Assembly: GCA_003222455.1 (NCBI GenBank)
Contig: QHWF01000167.1
Span: 1-25,582, forward strand
Direction: 5' to 3'
DNA length: 25,582 nt
Source of the DNA: Acidobacteriota bacterium
GTDB lineage: Bacteria > Acidobacteriota > Vicinamibacteria > Vicinamibacterales > CAVVIG01
The notes under the pieces were generated by a model, which did not search any database, was not told where the DNA came from, and saw nothing but the letters and a program-made list of their open reading frames with translations. Shown piece by piece: positions 10,156 through 19,700 of the stretch; within the stretch, counting starts at the first letter, position 1, and each line of letters starts with the position of its first letter. Position numbers and translations under genes: made by a program.

Positions 10156-10352
10156 GCCATCGACGGCAACGGCAAATCCTGATCCAGCGGCGCCCGGGAT
10201 CACGCCTGCCGGATCCGTGGTCGATTCAGCCGGTTTTTGTGAATTTCACCTGATCGGCGATCGATCACGGCGCGCGGTTGATTGCGCGGCGATACTCACA
10301 CTGTGTGTCCCTGCGCAGTGGGGGGGTCTCGCGCGCGATACGTTTTGGCCTG
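10156..10352. other. Upstream region of the glycosyltransferase operon, no gene recognised
   Basis: This stretch lies between the chosen start of the GT39-like gene and palindrome copy 2. It contains no supported ORF apart from a possible N-terminal extension of the GT39-like gene up to GTG 10203. No convincing -35/-10 or sigma-54 promoter on the minus strand could be picked out, although the operon promoter is expected here. A run of seven G at 10320-10326 is notable. Confidence 0.4.
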
Positions 10353-10446
10353 ACACGGGACGACGTTCAACGCAGAAACCGCAGAACTCGCAGAACAAGA
10401 CCGGTGTTCTCTGCGGGTTCCGCGAGTTCTGCGTTGATCGTCGTGG
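10353..10446. repeat. 94-bp palindromic repeat, copy 2
   Basis: This is the second copy of the hairpin found at 5558-5651, in the same orientation, same length, with six substitutions. It lies between the end of the sigma-54 regulator (10506) and the start of the glycosyltransferase operon, so the two copies bracket that operon. Conservation of both arms while the bases differ at scattered positions suggests that structure matters or that the copies derive from a recently dispersed element. Confidence 0.85.
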
Positions 10447-10505
10447 CTAGGATCGGCTTTCGCCGTCGTTTGACACGCGCATTGGGCGCGTTCTTCGGCG
10501 ACCTG

Positions 10506-11660
10506 CTAGGAGGTCACTGGAGGCATCACCAGATCGTATTTGCGCAGTCGCCCGTAAAGCTGTGTACGCGAGAGCCCGAGACGCTTCGCGGCTTGCGACT
10601 TGTTCCAGGCGGAGTCGCGCATCACCTGCTCGATTGTCTGGCGTTCGACGAGACTCAGATCGGTCGTCTCCGGTGACACCGGCTGGACTCGCGGCTGCAG
10701 CGACAGATGCTGCGCACTAATCAGTCCCCCTTCGCACAGAATCGCCGCGCGCTCGAGCGCGTTGCGCAGCTCGCGTACGTTGCCCGGCCAATCATGTTGC
10801 AGAAGCGCTTCTCGAGCATCTCGCGTCAGGCCGGCCGGCGGACGCCCGAACGACCTGCCGATTTCATCGAGGAACGCTTCGCTCAAATCCAGAATGTCAG
10901 TGGGGCGTTCACGAAGCGGAGCGATCCGGATGTCGAACACCTGCAGGCGGTAGTACAGGTCCTCTCGGAAATCGCCTCGCTCGACCGCCTTCTTCAAGTC
11001 GCGGTTCGTCGCAGCAATGACGCGCACGTTCGCTTTCTGAGGGCGGATCCCGCCGAGCCGCTGGAACTCGCGCTCCTGGAGCACACGCAGGAACTTGGCT
11101 TGCGCTGACGGGCTCATCTCGCTGACTTCGTCCAGGAACAGTACGCCCGCGTTGGCGAGCTCGATCTGTCCCGGCTTCGCCTGCTGCGCGCCTGTGAACG
11201 CACCACGCTCGTAGCCGAACAGCTCGGACTCGAGAAGCTGCTCCGGAAGCGCTGCACAGTTCAACGCGACGAACGGGCCGCCTTTACGAGGTGACGCGCG
11301 ATGGATGAATCGCGCCACGACCTCTTTTCCTGTCCCTGACTCGCCGCTCAAGAGTACGGTGGTTTCGGTCTCGGCGACCTGCGCGGCTCGCTTCAGCACG
11401 TCCATCCACGGGCCGGACCGGCCGACGACGAGCGCGTGATCCGTCTTCGAGTGGAGTTCTTCGGCCAGCGATTGCACACGCGCCTCGAGGCGTTCCGCGC
11501 GGCCCCGCGCCTCGGCAACCTGGCGAGCGGCTTCGGCCAGCTGCTCGTGGGAGACGGCCAGCGCGACATGATCACCAGAAACCCAGTCCCATGTCCTGGT
11601 GACGGGCGCGCGTGAGCACGACCAGCAGGGACCGAAATCCGGCCGCGACGATGCGTTCAC
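10506..11660 (-). CDS. Sigma-54-dependent activator, AAA+ and Fis-HTH part (frame-broken from its GAF domain)
   Basis: The open frame begins at GTG 11660 (384 aa), but residues 1-27 look like out-of-frame translation of the overlapping GAF gene. Real homology starts at SGDHVALAVSHEQLAEAARQ, the end of a GAF domain and a linker coiled coil. The AAA+ domain is complete: Walker A GESGTGKE (106-113), the sigma-54-contacting GAFTGA (153-158), Walker B LFLDEV (174-179) and a later arginine-finger region. The C-terminus has a Fis-type helix-turn-helix (NKSQAAKRLGLSRTQLYGRL). Such proteins hydrolyse ATP to open sigma-54 promoters. No clear ribosome site precedes GTG 11660, so expression as a stand-alone protein is uncertain. 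The break from the GAF part is near 11571-11577, where about 19 residues also appear to be missing. Confidence 0.85.
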   Translation of the reverse strand: MNASSRPDFGPCWSCSRAPVTRTWDWVSGDHVALAVSHEQLAEAARQVAEARGRAERLEARVQSLAEELHSKTDHALVVGRSGPWMDVLKRAAQVAETETTVLLSGESGTGKEVVARFIHRASPRKGGPFVALNCAALPEQLLESELFGYERGAFTGAQQAKPGQIELANAGVLFLDEVSEMSPSAQAKFLRVLQEREFQRLGGIRPQKANVRVIAATNRDLKKAVERGDFREDLYYRLQVFDIRIAPLRERPTDILDLSEAFLDEIGRSFGRPPAGLTRDAREALLQHDWPGNVRELRNALERAAILCEGGLISAQHLSLQPRVQPVSPETTDLSLVERQTIEQVMRDSAWNKSQAAKRLGLSRTQLYGRLRKYDLVMPPVTS

Positions 11661-11973
11661 GCAGGTCGACCGGGTCGACGATGGGCAGTGTGGCCGTGGT
11701 GAAGTCGTCGATGATCACATAGCCTTCGTCAGGTTTTGAGTCGTCGGCTTTGGTGAAGCGCGTCAGGCCCCTGAACTCATCGGTCGACGCCGCCTCGAGG
11801 AGAATGTGGCCGCCACGATCGTGGAACATCATTGTCAGCAGATCGTGAGCGAGTACCTTGTTCGCGATTTCGGACACCTGCGGGAACACGGCGCGGATGT
11901 CGAGGACCGCGGCAATCGTGCGCAGGAGCTCTACCGAACTCTCGATGTCCGCCGCATATTGAGCATAGGTCAT
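11572..11973 (-). CDS. GAF-domain fragment, N-terminal half of the split sigma-54 regulator
   Basis: This 133-aa frame starts at ATG 11973. MTYAQYAADIESSVELLRTIAAVLDIRAVFPQVSEIANKVLAHDLL and the rest (about residues 1-133) form most of a GAF sensor domain, ending RSLLVVLTRARHQDMGLGFW followed at once by TGA (11572-11574). In intact relatives this strand continues through a segment of the form '...F..eDv..ArriA' into DHVALALSH. Here DHVALAVSH is found immediately after the stop in another frame, so the two ORFs are halves of one gene with a deletion at the junction. It may be a pseudogene, an assembly error, or, less likely, a two-piece regulator. The signal sensed is unknown. Confidence 0.75.
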   Translation of the reverse strand: MTYAQYAADIESSVELLRTIAAVLDIRAVFPQVSEIANKVLAHDLLTMMFHDRGGHILLEAASTDEFRGLTRFTKADDSKPDEGYVIIDDFTTATLPIVDPVDLRERIVAAGFRSLLVVLTRARHQDMGLGFW

Positions 11974-12221
11974 GGCTGGAATCCGACTCCCGCTCCGGGA
12001 CGAAACAGGCCAACCGCTCCCTTACTTTCGCTTGGTAAGACGCTCACGGCAATCGGGCGGGTGCAGGATGGTCCTTTCCGACGAGCGCGCCACGCCGGAA
12101 GAGGGCATTGGGCGGAGAAGGATCTACGACTCTTGGACGATGGATTCGCCCACAATCACGGGCGATGCGTGCGCTCGCGAATTGAACGTTCTGTTCGTGC
12201 CGGGGGCGGTCTGCCTGGTCT

Positions 12222-13805
12222 TCATTGAGTCGTTTTCAGATTCCCGCCGGCGTCGATCCTGACGACCAGCATTCGCCTCGGCAACTTGTCCGGATCGACC
12301 TTTGCGATTCGCGCGATCTTCCGCCCCGCTCGGGTGAGCGACGTCACCTCGACGTCGATTCGCGTCTCGCTCGGGAGACCGAAGTGCACGGGCATCGCGT
12401 TCTGAGAGCAGTAGCCGCTGCCTGTGTCGACGATTCGACTGCCGAGGACCTTGCGTGTGCCCGGGGCGTAGATCCGCACTTCCGAGCCGGCTCGAGTGCA
12501 ATGGCCTTTGTCGTCGAGCACGAGCACTTGGACTGATCGCCGGGCGCGCGCCGGCGGCAGCAGATTGCGATAGAGAGACAGATTGCCTTCCGGGTTGTTG
12601 TTCGCCATGACGATGTCCAGCGCGCCGTCGCCATCGAAATCGACCCATTGAATGCCGTGCGTGGCCCCGCGCTTGACAAACCCGGGCGGGAGTACATCCC
12701 TGAAGTGATTCCCGTCGTTGTGGTACAGATAGTCGCGCTCGTTGACCGGCCTGTCGACATAGGACGATACATAGAGATCCGGGCGGCCATCGTTGTCGTA
12801 GTCGCCCCAGCTCGATGGCGTCGCTTTCTCGCCGCCCGCGACGCCAGCGTCCCCACTCACATCCGTGAATCTTCCACCGCCGTCATTGCGGTACAGGAAG
12901 TTGCGGCAGTAACCGGCCACGAAGAGATCAAGACGCCCGTCGTTGTCATAGTCAATGACGCTCGGGCCATTGCTGCCAAAGTTCTCTGGACGGCCATCGG
13001 CGTCCATCTTCAGCTCATGCGCCACATCCACGAACCGCGACCCGTCGTTTCTGAAGAGGCCGTTCAGCGTGCCATCCTGATTGGCGACGAAGAGATCGAG
13101 GCGCCCGTCCTCATTCATATCGAACCAGACCGCGCCAACGGTCTTGCGCGGATCATCGATTCCCATTTCCCTGGCGACGTTGATGAAACGGTCGCCGTCA
13201 TTGTGGAACAGCATGTTCGGCGCGTCTCTGAACGCGACGAAGAGATCCGTCCTGCCGTCGTTGTCGTAGTCAATCCAGCAGACCTGACGGGTCTCGCCGA
13301 CGGCGTCGACGCCCAGCGCATGGCCGACTTCGGTGAAATGCGTGCCGTTCCCGTCGTTGCGATACAGCTTGTTGGGAATCCCCGATCGTCTGGTGAACCC
13401 GACGTAGAGATCCAGATGACCGTCTCCGTTGAAGTCGCCCCACGCCGCAGCCCTGGTGTCGGGCAGGTCGGCCAGGCCCAATTCGGCGGCCACTTCCCTG
13501 AACGTGCCGCCGTCGTACCGATAGAGCCGATTCGGGAGGTCGCCCTTGTATCCGACAAACAGGTCGAGGTCGCCATCGTTGTCGAAGTCGGCCCAGCAAG
13601 TCGGCTGTCCACCGGAGCCGGTGAACAGGTCGGGTTGAACCAGCTCGAAATGTGGTATCGACAAATCCGGACCGGCAGGACCCGGCTTCCTTGCCGATGC
13701 CCGTTGACGGCCGGGAGCCCAGGCTGAAGCGCGCGCTCCGGGGCTCATCATCGTGGCGAACCCGGCAGACGCCAGCCTCATGAAATCGCGTCGACTGGAT
13801 CTCAC
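12222..13805 (-). CDS. Tat-exported FG-GAP/VCBS repeat protein with C-terminal ASPIC/UnbV domain
   Basis: This 527-aa protein begins at GTG 13805, with a strong AGAGGAG about 7 nt upstream, so GTG is preferred to the later ATG. The twin-arginine signal is SRRDFMRLASAGFA. Seven calcium-binding-type repeats of the form D-x-D/N-x-D-G-x-x-D follow: DFDNDGDLDLFVG (about 73-85), DFNGDGHLDLYVG (124), DYDNDGRTDLFVA (179), DMNEDGRLDLFVA (229), DYDNDGRLDLFVA (285), DYDNDGRPDLYVS (335) and DFDGDGALDIVMA (389). Together they predict a beta-propeller. The C-terminal part has the ASPIC/UnbV pattern (SEVRIYAPGT... GSGYCSQNAMPVHFGL, about 441-476). Such proteins are outside-facing and thought to bind ligands or matrix. 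It starts 10 bp after the receptor stop, so it shares that transcript. Confidence 0.9.
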   Translation of the reverse strand: MRSSRRDFMRLASAGFATMMSPGARASAWAPGRQRASARKPGPAGPDLSIPHFELVQPDLFTGSGGQPTCWADFDNDGDLDLFVGYKGDLPNRLYRYDGGTFREVAAELGLADLPDTRAAAWGDFNGDGHLDLYVGFTRRSGIPNKLYRNDGNGTHFTEVGHALGVDAVGETRQVCWIDYDNDGRTDLFVAFRDAPNMLFHNDGDRFINVAREMGIDDPRKTVGAVWFDMNEDGRLDLFVANQDGTLNGLFRNDGSRFVDVAHELKMDADGRPENFGSNGPSVIDYDNDGRLDLFVAGYCRNFLYRNDGGGRFTDVSGDAGVAGGEKATPSSWGDYDNDGRPDLYVSSYVDRPVNERDYLYHNDGNHFRDVLPPGFVKRGATHGIQWVDFDGDGALDIVMANNNPEGNLSLYRNLLPPARARRSVQVLVLDDKGHCTRAGSEVRIYAPGTRKVLGSRIVDTGSGYCSQNAMPVHFGLPSETRIDVEVTSLTRAGRKIARIAKVDPDKLPRRMLVVRIDAGGNLKTTQ

Positions 13806-13815
13806 TTGATCTCCT

Positions 13816-16570
13816 CTAGAAATCCAGTTTGAAGCCGACCTGCTGCTGGCGCCTCGGGAACTCGACTTGCGGCTGGCCGAACTGTGACGACTGGAGGCTT
13901 CCCTGATAGCTCGTGAAATTGTCCGTGTTCAGCACATTGAACGCTTCCCAGAAGCCTGTGGCTGTAATCCGGCCTCCAAGTTTGAAAATCTTGCTTGCGC
14001 GAAGGTTGAGGCTCTTGTAGTTGTCCCCTCGCCGCGACCCGCGCGGCTCCGGGCGCGCGAAGACGACTGTCGAACTCGTCACGCTGAAGGGCAGCGGACT
14101 CGAATAGCGCCAGATGGCGGCCACCTGGAAATCGAGCGGCAGGAGGTAGGAGCCGTCGAACACGAAGTTGTGCCGCCGGTCCTCGTTGGCCGGGCCCTCG
14201 TCGATCGACAGGTCGAGCGGGTTCGTGGCGGCGCCGCCGCCGACACCGGTTGCCAACGTATTCGAGAATGTCTTCGCCAGCGTGTACGAGCTGCCGAGAC
14301 GCAGCTTCGATCCTCTGTACTCCGCGCGTGTCTGCAAGGCGTCGTAGTCGATCCACCCGCGGTTCTCGAACTGCGTGAAGCCGCCGAACCGCGGGTCGAT
14401 CGTGACGAAACGACCGGCCACCTGCTGGACGTTGACGTTCCTCGACAAGACCGCGTCCTTCCCGGTCGAGTGCACGTAGTCGGCCTGGACGTACACGTTG
14501 GAGCGGAGCTCGTGGGTCAGGCCGCCGGTGACCTGGATGGTGTATGGGATCCTGAAGTCGGGGGCCATTCGGCTGATGAACTGCCCACCCGCACCCAGCA
14601 GAGAAAAGTCGGGCCAGTCCGGAAAGTTCTGGGCCAGAAACGCGCGGAGCCTCAGAGCGCTTCCAGCCGGATCGGCCGCATTGAAGAAGGGGTTCGTCGT
14701 CGAATCGTTGGAATTGAACGAGTACCTGCGGATGGCCAGGAGCGTCTGGTTGATGTACACGTCGTTGTAGTTGAAGTGAGACTGATCGTAAAAGATGCCG
14801 CCGCTTCCACGAACAGTGGTGCGGCGGTCGGAGGTGGGAAGCCAGACGAGCCCCAGGCGCGGCGCCACATTGTTCAGATCCCGCTGCACCTCGGTGAGCG
14901 GCGCGGGGCCGCCGAACGCGGCGACGAAACGCTGGTTGTACGCGTCGACGAACTGGTTTCCCGTCAGGATGGAGTTGTCCACGTCGTACCGGAGCCCGAG
15001 GTTGAGCGTGAGATTGTTCCTGATCTGCCAGGTGTCCTGGACGAACAGTCCCCCGTTCGTATGCCCCTCGATGTCCTTCGCCGTTCCAATGGCGAGCGAC
15101 AACGTGGTGGGATAGCTCGCAGGGTCGTTGATGTTGAATACGCGGTCGGAGGTAAAGCCCCATCGGGCTTTTTGCGAGCCATCGATGTCCATGTACATCG
15201 TCACGCGGGCCAGTTGTCCGCCGAGCTTCACCTGATGTCGACCCTTCACCAGCGTGAAGCTGTCGGTGAAGTAGAAGTTGGTTTCCCCTTCGAGCCCGCC
15301 CGTGACGCTCGAGCCGAAGGCCGCGCCCGGGTAGTTCTTTTCGGAGTACAGGCCGCGATGCGGGACGTCGTTGATCAGGGCATCGCCATACTTTCCCGCG
15401 ATGTTCGACGTGATGATCAGCTTGTTCACGCCGTAGTGCAGGCGAGCTTCGTTGAACGCCCGGTTGCTGATCGTGCTCGTCCAGTTCGCCAGCGCGCTCC
15501 ACAGCGGTCCGTCGAAGGTGGCGCGCTTCTCGAGCGTCCAGTTGGGCGAGCTGTTGCAGCCGTCGCCGCCCTGGCCGCTGCAGTTGGTGTCCTGCTGGAT
15601 GGTGCGATCGTGCCGCAGGGAGATCCGGTTGCCGGGGTTGACGTTCCAGTCGGCCTTGACGATGTACGGCCTGCGCGTGTTGCTGGTCGGAATGACTGAC
15701 GCGACACCCTGGTTGCGCCAGTAATCGGAAATCGACAGGCTCGTCGTCGCGCTGTTGTCGAGGCTTTCGACGCCGGCAAAATAAAACAGTTTGTTCGCAA
15801 TGAGGGGCCCGCCGAGGAACCCGCCAACCCGGCGCTGGTTGAACGGCGGCGTCGTGTCGAGAAAGACCGGGACGTCGTTGGTGAAGTGACCCGAGTACGG
15901 CGTGCTGTTGAGGCGCCCGTTCTGGAAGAAACCGTACGCGCGCCCCTGCATGGTGTTGGAACCCGTTGGTCATCACCTGGAATTCCTGGATCCAATCCTG
16001 AGGAAACGACTCTGCCTGCGTCCCATAGAACTGCATGGCATTGGTGGCGCCGTCGACGAAAACATTGTTCTGGTACTGATGCTGCCCGGCCGCCGAAAAC
16101 CCCATCGACGACCCGCCTGTGGAACTGACGCCCGGCGCCAGCTGGGCGAGATCGGCGAAATTGCGGTTGACGGTTGGCAGGTTTTCGACTCTCGCCGTGT
16201 CGATGAACGCGCCGACGACGTGCTGCGTTTCGACGAGGGCCGCCTGGCCGGCGACCGTCACATTTTCCTGAACCGTGCCAGTGCGCTTCGCGGTTGTGAA
16301 GCCGGAGAGCTCGACGGTGAGCTCGTACGTGCCTGCCGGCAGGCTTGGCAGAAAGTATTGGCCGGTCGCTTCCGTGACGCTGGTCCTGGTCGTATTCGTC
16401 TCGACGTGCCGGACAGTGACCGTCGCGCCAGGCAGGACGCCACCCTGCTGGTCGATCGCTTTGCCTCGCAGCGTCGCCAGGCTCGTTTGCGCAAGTCCTG
16501 ATGCGGTGATGAGGAAGAAGCTCACGACCACAACCAGGGACTGGACCGGAAGCCTGTAAGTCGTCGTCAT
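13816..16570 (-). pseudogene. Oar-type TonB-dependent receptor with broken reading frame
   Basis: ATG 16570 has GGAGGA 7 nt upstream. The first frame (16570 to about 15959) encodes a signal peptide (VVVVSFFLITASGLAQ), a carboxypeptidase-regulatory-like beta-sandwich (LRGKAIDQQGGVLPGATVTV) and a plug domain up to IQEFQVMTNGF. At 15958 the homology moves to another frame, NTMQGRAYGFFQNGRL, and runs about 711 residues to the C-terminal barrel strand and final Phe (VGFKLDF). Compared with the intact receptor at 16703-20239, about 20 residues equivalent to DAEMGRTGGGVFNATARSGS are absent at the break, so this is a deletion with frame loss, not a lone indel. The first frame happens to stay open to 13802 with unrelated sequence. 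The protein would import a large or scarce substrate through the outer membrane if intact; substrate unknown. Confidence 0.85.
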
Positions 16571-16702
16571 GTCAATTCCTCCGCCTTGCGTAAACAGATG
16601 TTGGTTCTCATGCTAACGATGGAGCCTCTCACGGCAAAGGAGAAATGAGATATAACAGCATCTCTTCGCCTGACACCAATCAGATTTCACGGAGCATCTG
16701 GC
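16571..16702. promoter_or_regulatory. Divergent intergenic region between the two Oar-type receptor genes
   Basis: This 132-bp region must hold the start signals for both receptor units. Strong ribosome sites lie at each edge: GGAGGA for the minus gene and GGAG (16691-16694) for the plus gene. It is AT-richer than its surroundings. A GAGAT/ATCTC inverted pair (16647-16651 and 16660-16664) with TATAAC between is a possible operator or -10 area. On the minus strand, TTGGTG followed after 18 nt by TTATAT is a tentative -35/-10 pair. These are weak matches by eye. Confidence 0.35.
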
Positions 16703-19700
16703 ATGCGGTGCAAAGCGCATATTCCTTTCGTGGCTTTCTTCGCATGGCTCGTCACTGTTTCGGTATACGGCCAATCGTTCCAGGGCGGACTACGGGGCGC
16801 CGCGCGTGATACTACCGGCGGCGCGCTTCCCGGCGTCTCGCTGACGCTCACTCACGAGGCTACTGGCGTGGCCCGCACGACCACCACCAACGAGGTCGGC
16901 GAATACGCGTTTGCGGCCGTAACGCCGGGCGATTACACGATCGTCGCAACCCTCCAGGGGTTCAAGTCGTTCGAGCGAAAAAACATCACGATCGGCACTC
17001 AGCAGTTCTTGACGCTCGACTTCACGATGGAAACCGGTAACCTCACAGAGCAGGTCGTCGTGACGGCGGGGGCGCCTCTGGTCGAGACTTCCAACGCGTC
17101 CACCGGCGAAGTGTTGAGCAAGACGGTCCTCGAGACGCTGCCGTCTCAGAACCGGAATGCGTTCCTGATGTCAGTGTCGGTGCCAACAGTCGTGGCGAGT
17201 GGAGACGCCGCATACAATCGAATGCAGGACCAGGGCGGCGCGTCGGCGGTCTCGCTGGGCGGCGGCGCCGTCCGCGCCAACAACTACCTGCTCGACGGCG
17301 TCTCGTTCGCGGCACTGGACAATCGCCCCGCGATGTTCCCCGGCATCGAATCCCTTCAGGAGTTGAAAGTGCAGGTGCACACCTACGACGCCGAGATGGG
17401 GCGGACTGGCGGCGGTGTGTTCAACGCGACGGCACGCTCGGGCAGCAACGACTGGCACGGCAGCGGCTTTGTCCAGAACCGGCCGGTGTGGGGGATCACG
17501 AACGGCTTCTTCGCCGAACGCGCCGGCCTGCCGAAATCGGAGGACACCAAGTACTGGCTCGGCGGCGGGTCGCTGGGAGGCCCAATCACGAAGAGCCGAA
17601 CGTTCTTCTGGCTGTCCACGGAGGACTATCTCGATCAGCGCGCGACCAGCGGGCTGCTGATCTTCCCCACCGAACGAGAGCGCCGCGGCGACTTCTCGCA
17701 GACTCTCGATCGCAACGGCAATCTGGTCGTCATCTACGATCCGTTGACGACGAGGCCCAACCCGAACGGCAGCGGCTTCATCCGCGATCCGTTCCCCAGC
17801 AACGTCATCCCCCGGAATCGACTGAGTCAGACCGGCCTCGCGATCGCCAACCTGTTCCCGAGGCCCGATGTGGATCGGAGCGGCGCCAGCGGGCAGGCCA
17901 ATTTCGTCCGTACGGCGCTGCTGCGCTCCAAGGGGTATCAAGGCAGCACGAAACTCGAACACAAGTTCACGGACCGGGTGTCGCTGACCGGCCTTTATTC
18001 GTATCAGAAGACCTCTGAGCCCGATTCGATGTACTGGGACGTGAACCAGTTTGCCGACTCGCGGAACTTCACGTCGCTCCGCCCGGTTCACCTCGTCGCG
18101 CTGAACAACACGATTCTCGCGAGCGAGACGACAGTCATCACACTACGTTACGGCTACTACCACTTCGAAGAGAACAACACCGCCCCGAGCGCCGGCACGG
18201 ATCTCGCGAGCCTGGGATTCCCCGCCGCCTTTGTCAGGTCGGTGGTCTCGTCGAAGATGCCGTCCGGGCTGGTCGACGGGATGGGCGAGATCGGCGGCGG
18301 GCTGTTCAATCGATCGTTCGGCGACCCGGCGACGGCGCTGCGCACATGGACGTCGAGCAGCGTGAACGGCACCGTGTCGAAGTTCGTTGGCCGCCATACG
18401 CTGAAGCTCGGCGCCGACTATCGCAAGATCGGCCTCGACGCGCTGCTGTCGGGTCAGACGAGCGGCGATTTCTTCTTCGACCGCCAGTACACTCAGGGGC
18501 CGAATCCGCTGGTGGCCGCTTCCAATGCCGGAAGCGGCCTCGCGGACCTGCTCCTCGGCTATCCCACCGCCGATCCCGCGTCGGCCAGCACGATTCCGGT
18601 GGCGACGCCTCTGAATGTGTTCGTGCGGTACTACGCCGGATATGCGCAGGACGACTTCCGCGTGACGTCGAGGCTTACGCTCAACTACGGCCTCCGCTAC
18701 GAATATGAGACCGGGGTGCAGGAGCAGCAGGACCGGTTTACGGTGGCGTTCGATCGGAACATCACCAGCCCGCTCGCGGCGCTGACCGGAGTGAATTTGA
18801 AAGGCGGGCTGCGGTATGCGGGCCAGGATGGGTTCCCGATCTACCAGGGCGATCCGTCAAAAAAGAAGTTTGCGCCGCGTCTCGGAGCGGCGTGGTCGTT
18901 GAATACGACAACCGTGCTTCGCGCTGGATACGGCGTCTTCTGGGCGCCGTGGAATTATCAGAGCCCGAGCACGGTCAACTACGGACAGATTGGCTACACG
19001 GCGGTCACGCCGTTTAACTTTGGCACGAGCCTGATTCCCCGAACGACGGCGAATGGCGTTGGTGGTCTCGATGATCCCTTTCCTGGAGGCGCGGCGCAGC
19101 CCGTGGGCAACACGCTCGGCCTGCTGACGGGCGTCGGGACGAACATCGACTTCATCGATCAGAACCGGCAGTCGCCCCGGATCCAGCAATGGTCAGTCGA
19201 CCTTCAGCGGGAGCTCCCCGATGGCCGCACCGCCGTGTCGATCGGCTACATGGGCGCGCGCGGCGATCATCTCGGGCTGGGCGGCAGCAGCGACGGTCTC
19301 GTCAACATCAACCAGCTTGATCCGCAGTACCTCGCGCTCGGCACGGCGCTGCAGGATCAGGTCCCGAATCCGTTCTTCGGCGTTGCGCAGGCGGGACCGT
19401 TCTCGCAGTCGTCCACGATCGCGCGCGGACAGCTGCTGCGCCCCTTCCCGCAGTTCGGCAACGTCATCGCGCGGCAGGTGAGCGCCGGCCGTTCCATGTA
19501 CCACGCGCTCGTTCTGGAGCTGAATCGGCGAGTGGCGAAGGGCATCGGCGGCCGGGTCAGCTACACGTGGAGCCGGCTGAAGGACAACCAGTTCGGCCAG
19601 GGCAACTTCTGGTCGCGGCTCAATAGCGGCGCGCTGCCCGAGAACAGCTACGACCTCGACGCGGAGTACGCCTATAGCCTGCTCGACCTGCCACACCGGC

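Noticed and set aside
11974..12221. Possible sigma-54 promoter upstream of the regulator
   Set aside because: No TGGCAC-N5-TTGC-like pair was found on either strand in this 248-bp gap, and no small gene is supported.
12560..13600. Regularly spaced similar DNA words (GTCGTTGTCGTAGTC-like) that at first suggest a repeat array or CRISPR
   Set aside because: They encode the DNDGDLDLF motifs of the FG-GAP repeats; spacing and sequence vary and there are no identical direct repeats with unique spacers.
14170..15699. 509-codon open frame on the plus strand
   Set aside because: It is antisense to the receptor barrel frame, has no start signal or recognisable domain, and its composition is that of a high-GC shadow frame.
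13802..15957. Continuation of the receptor's first frame down to 13802
   Set aside because: After 15958 this frame has no barrel-like pattern while the neighbouring frame does, so the open reading is accidental in GC-rich sequence.
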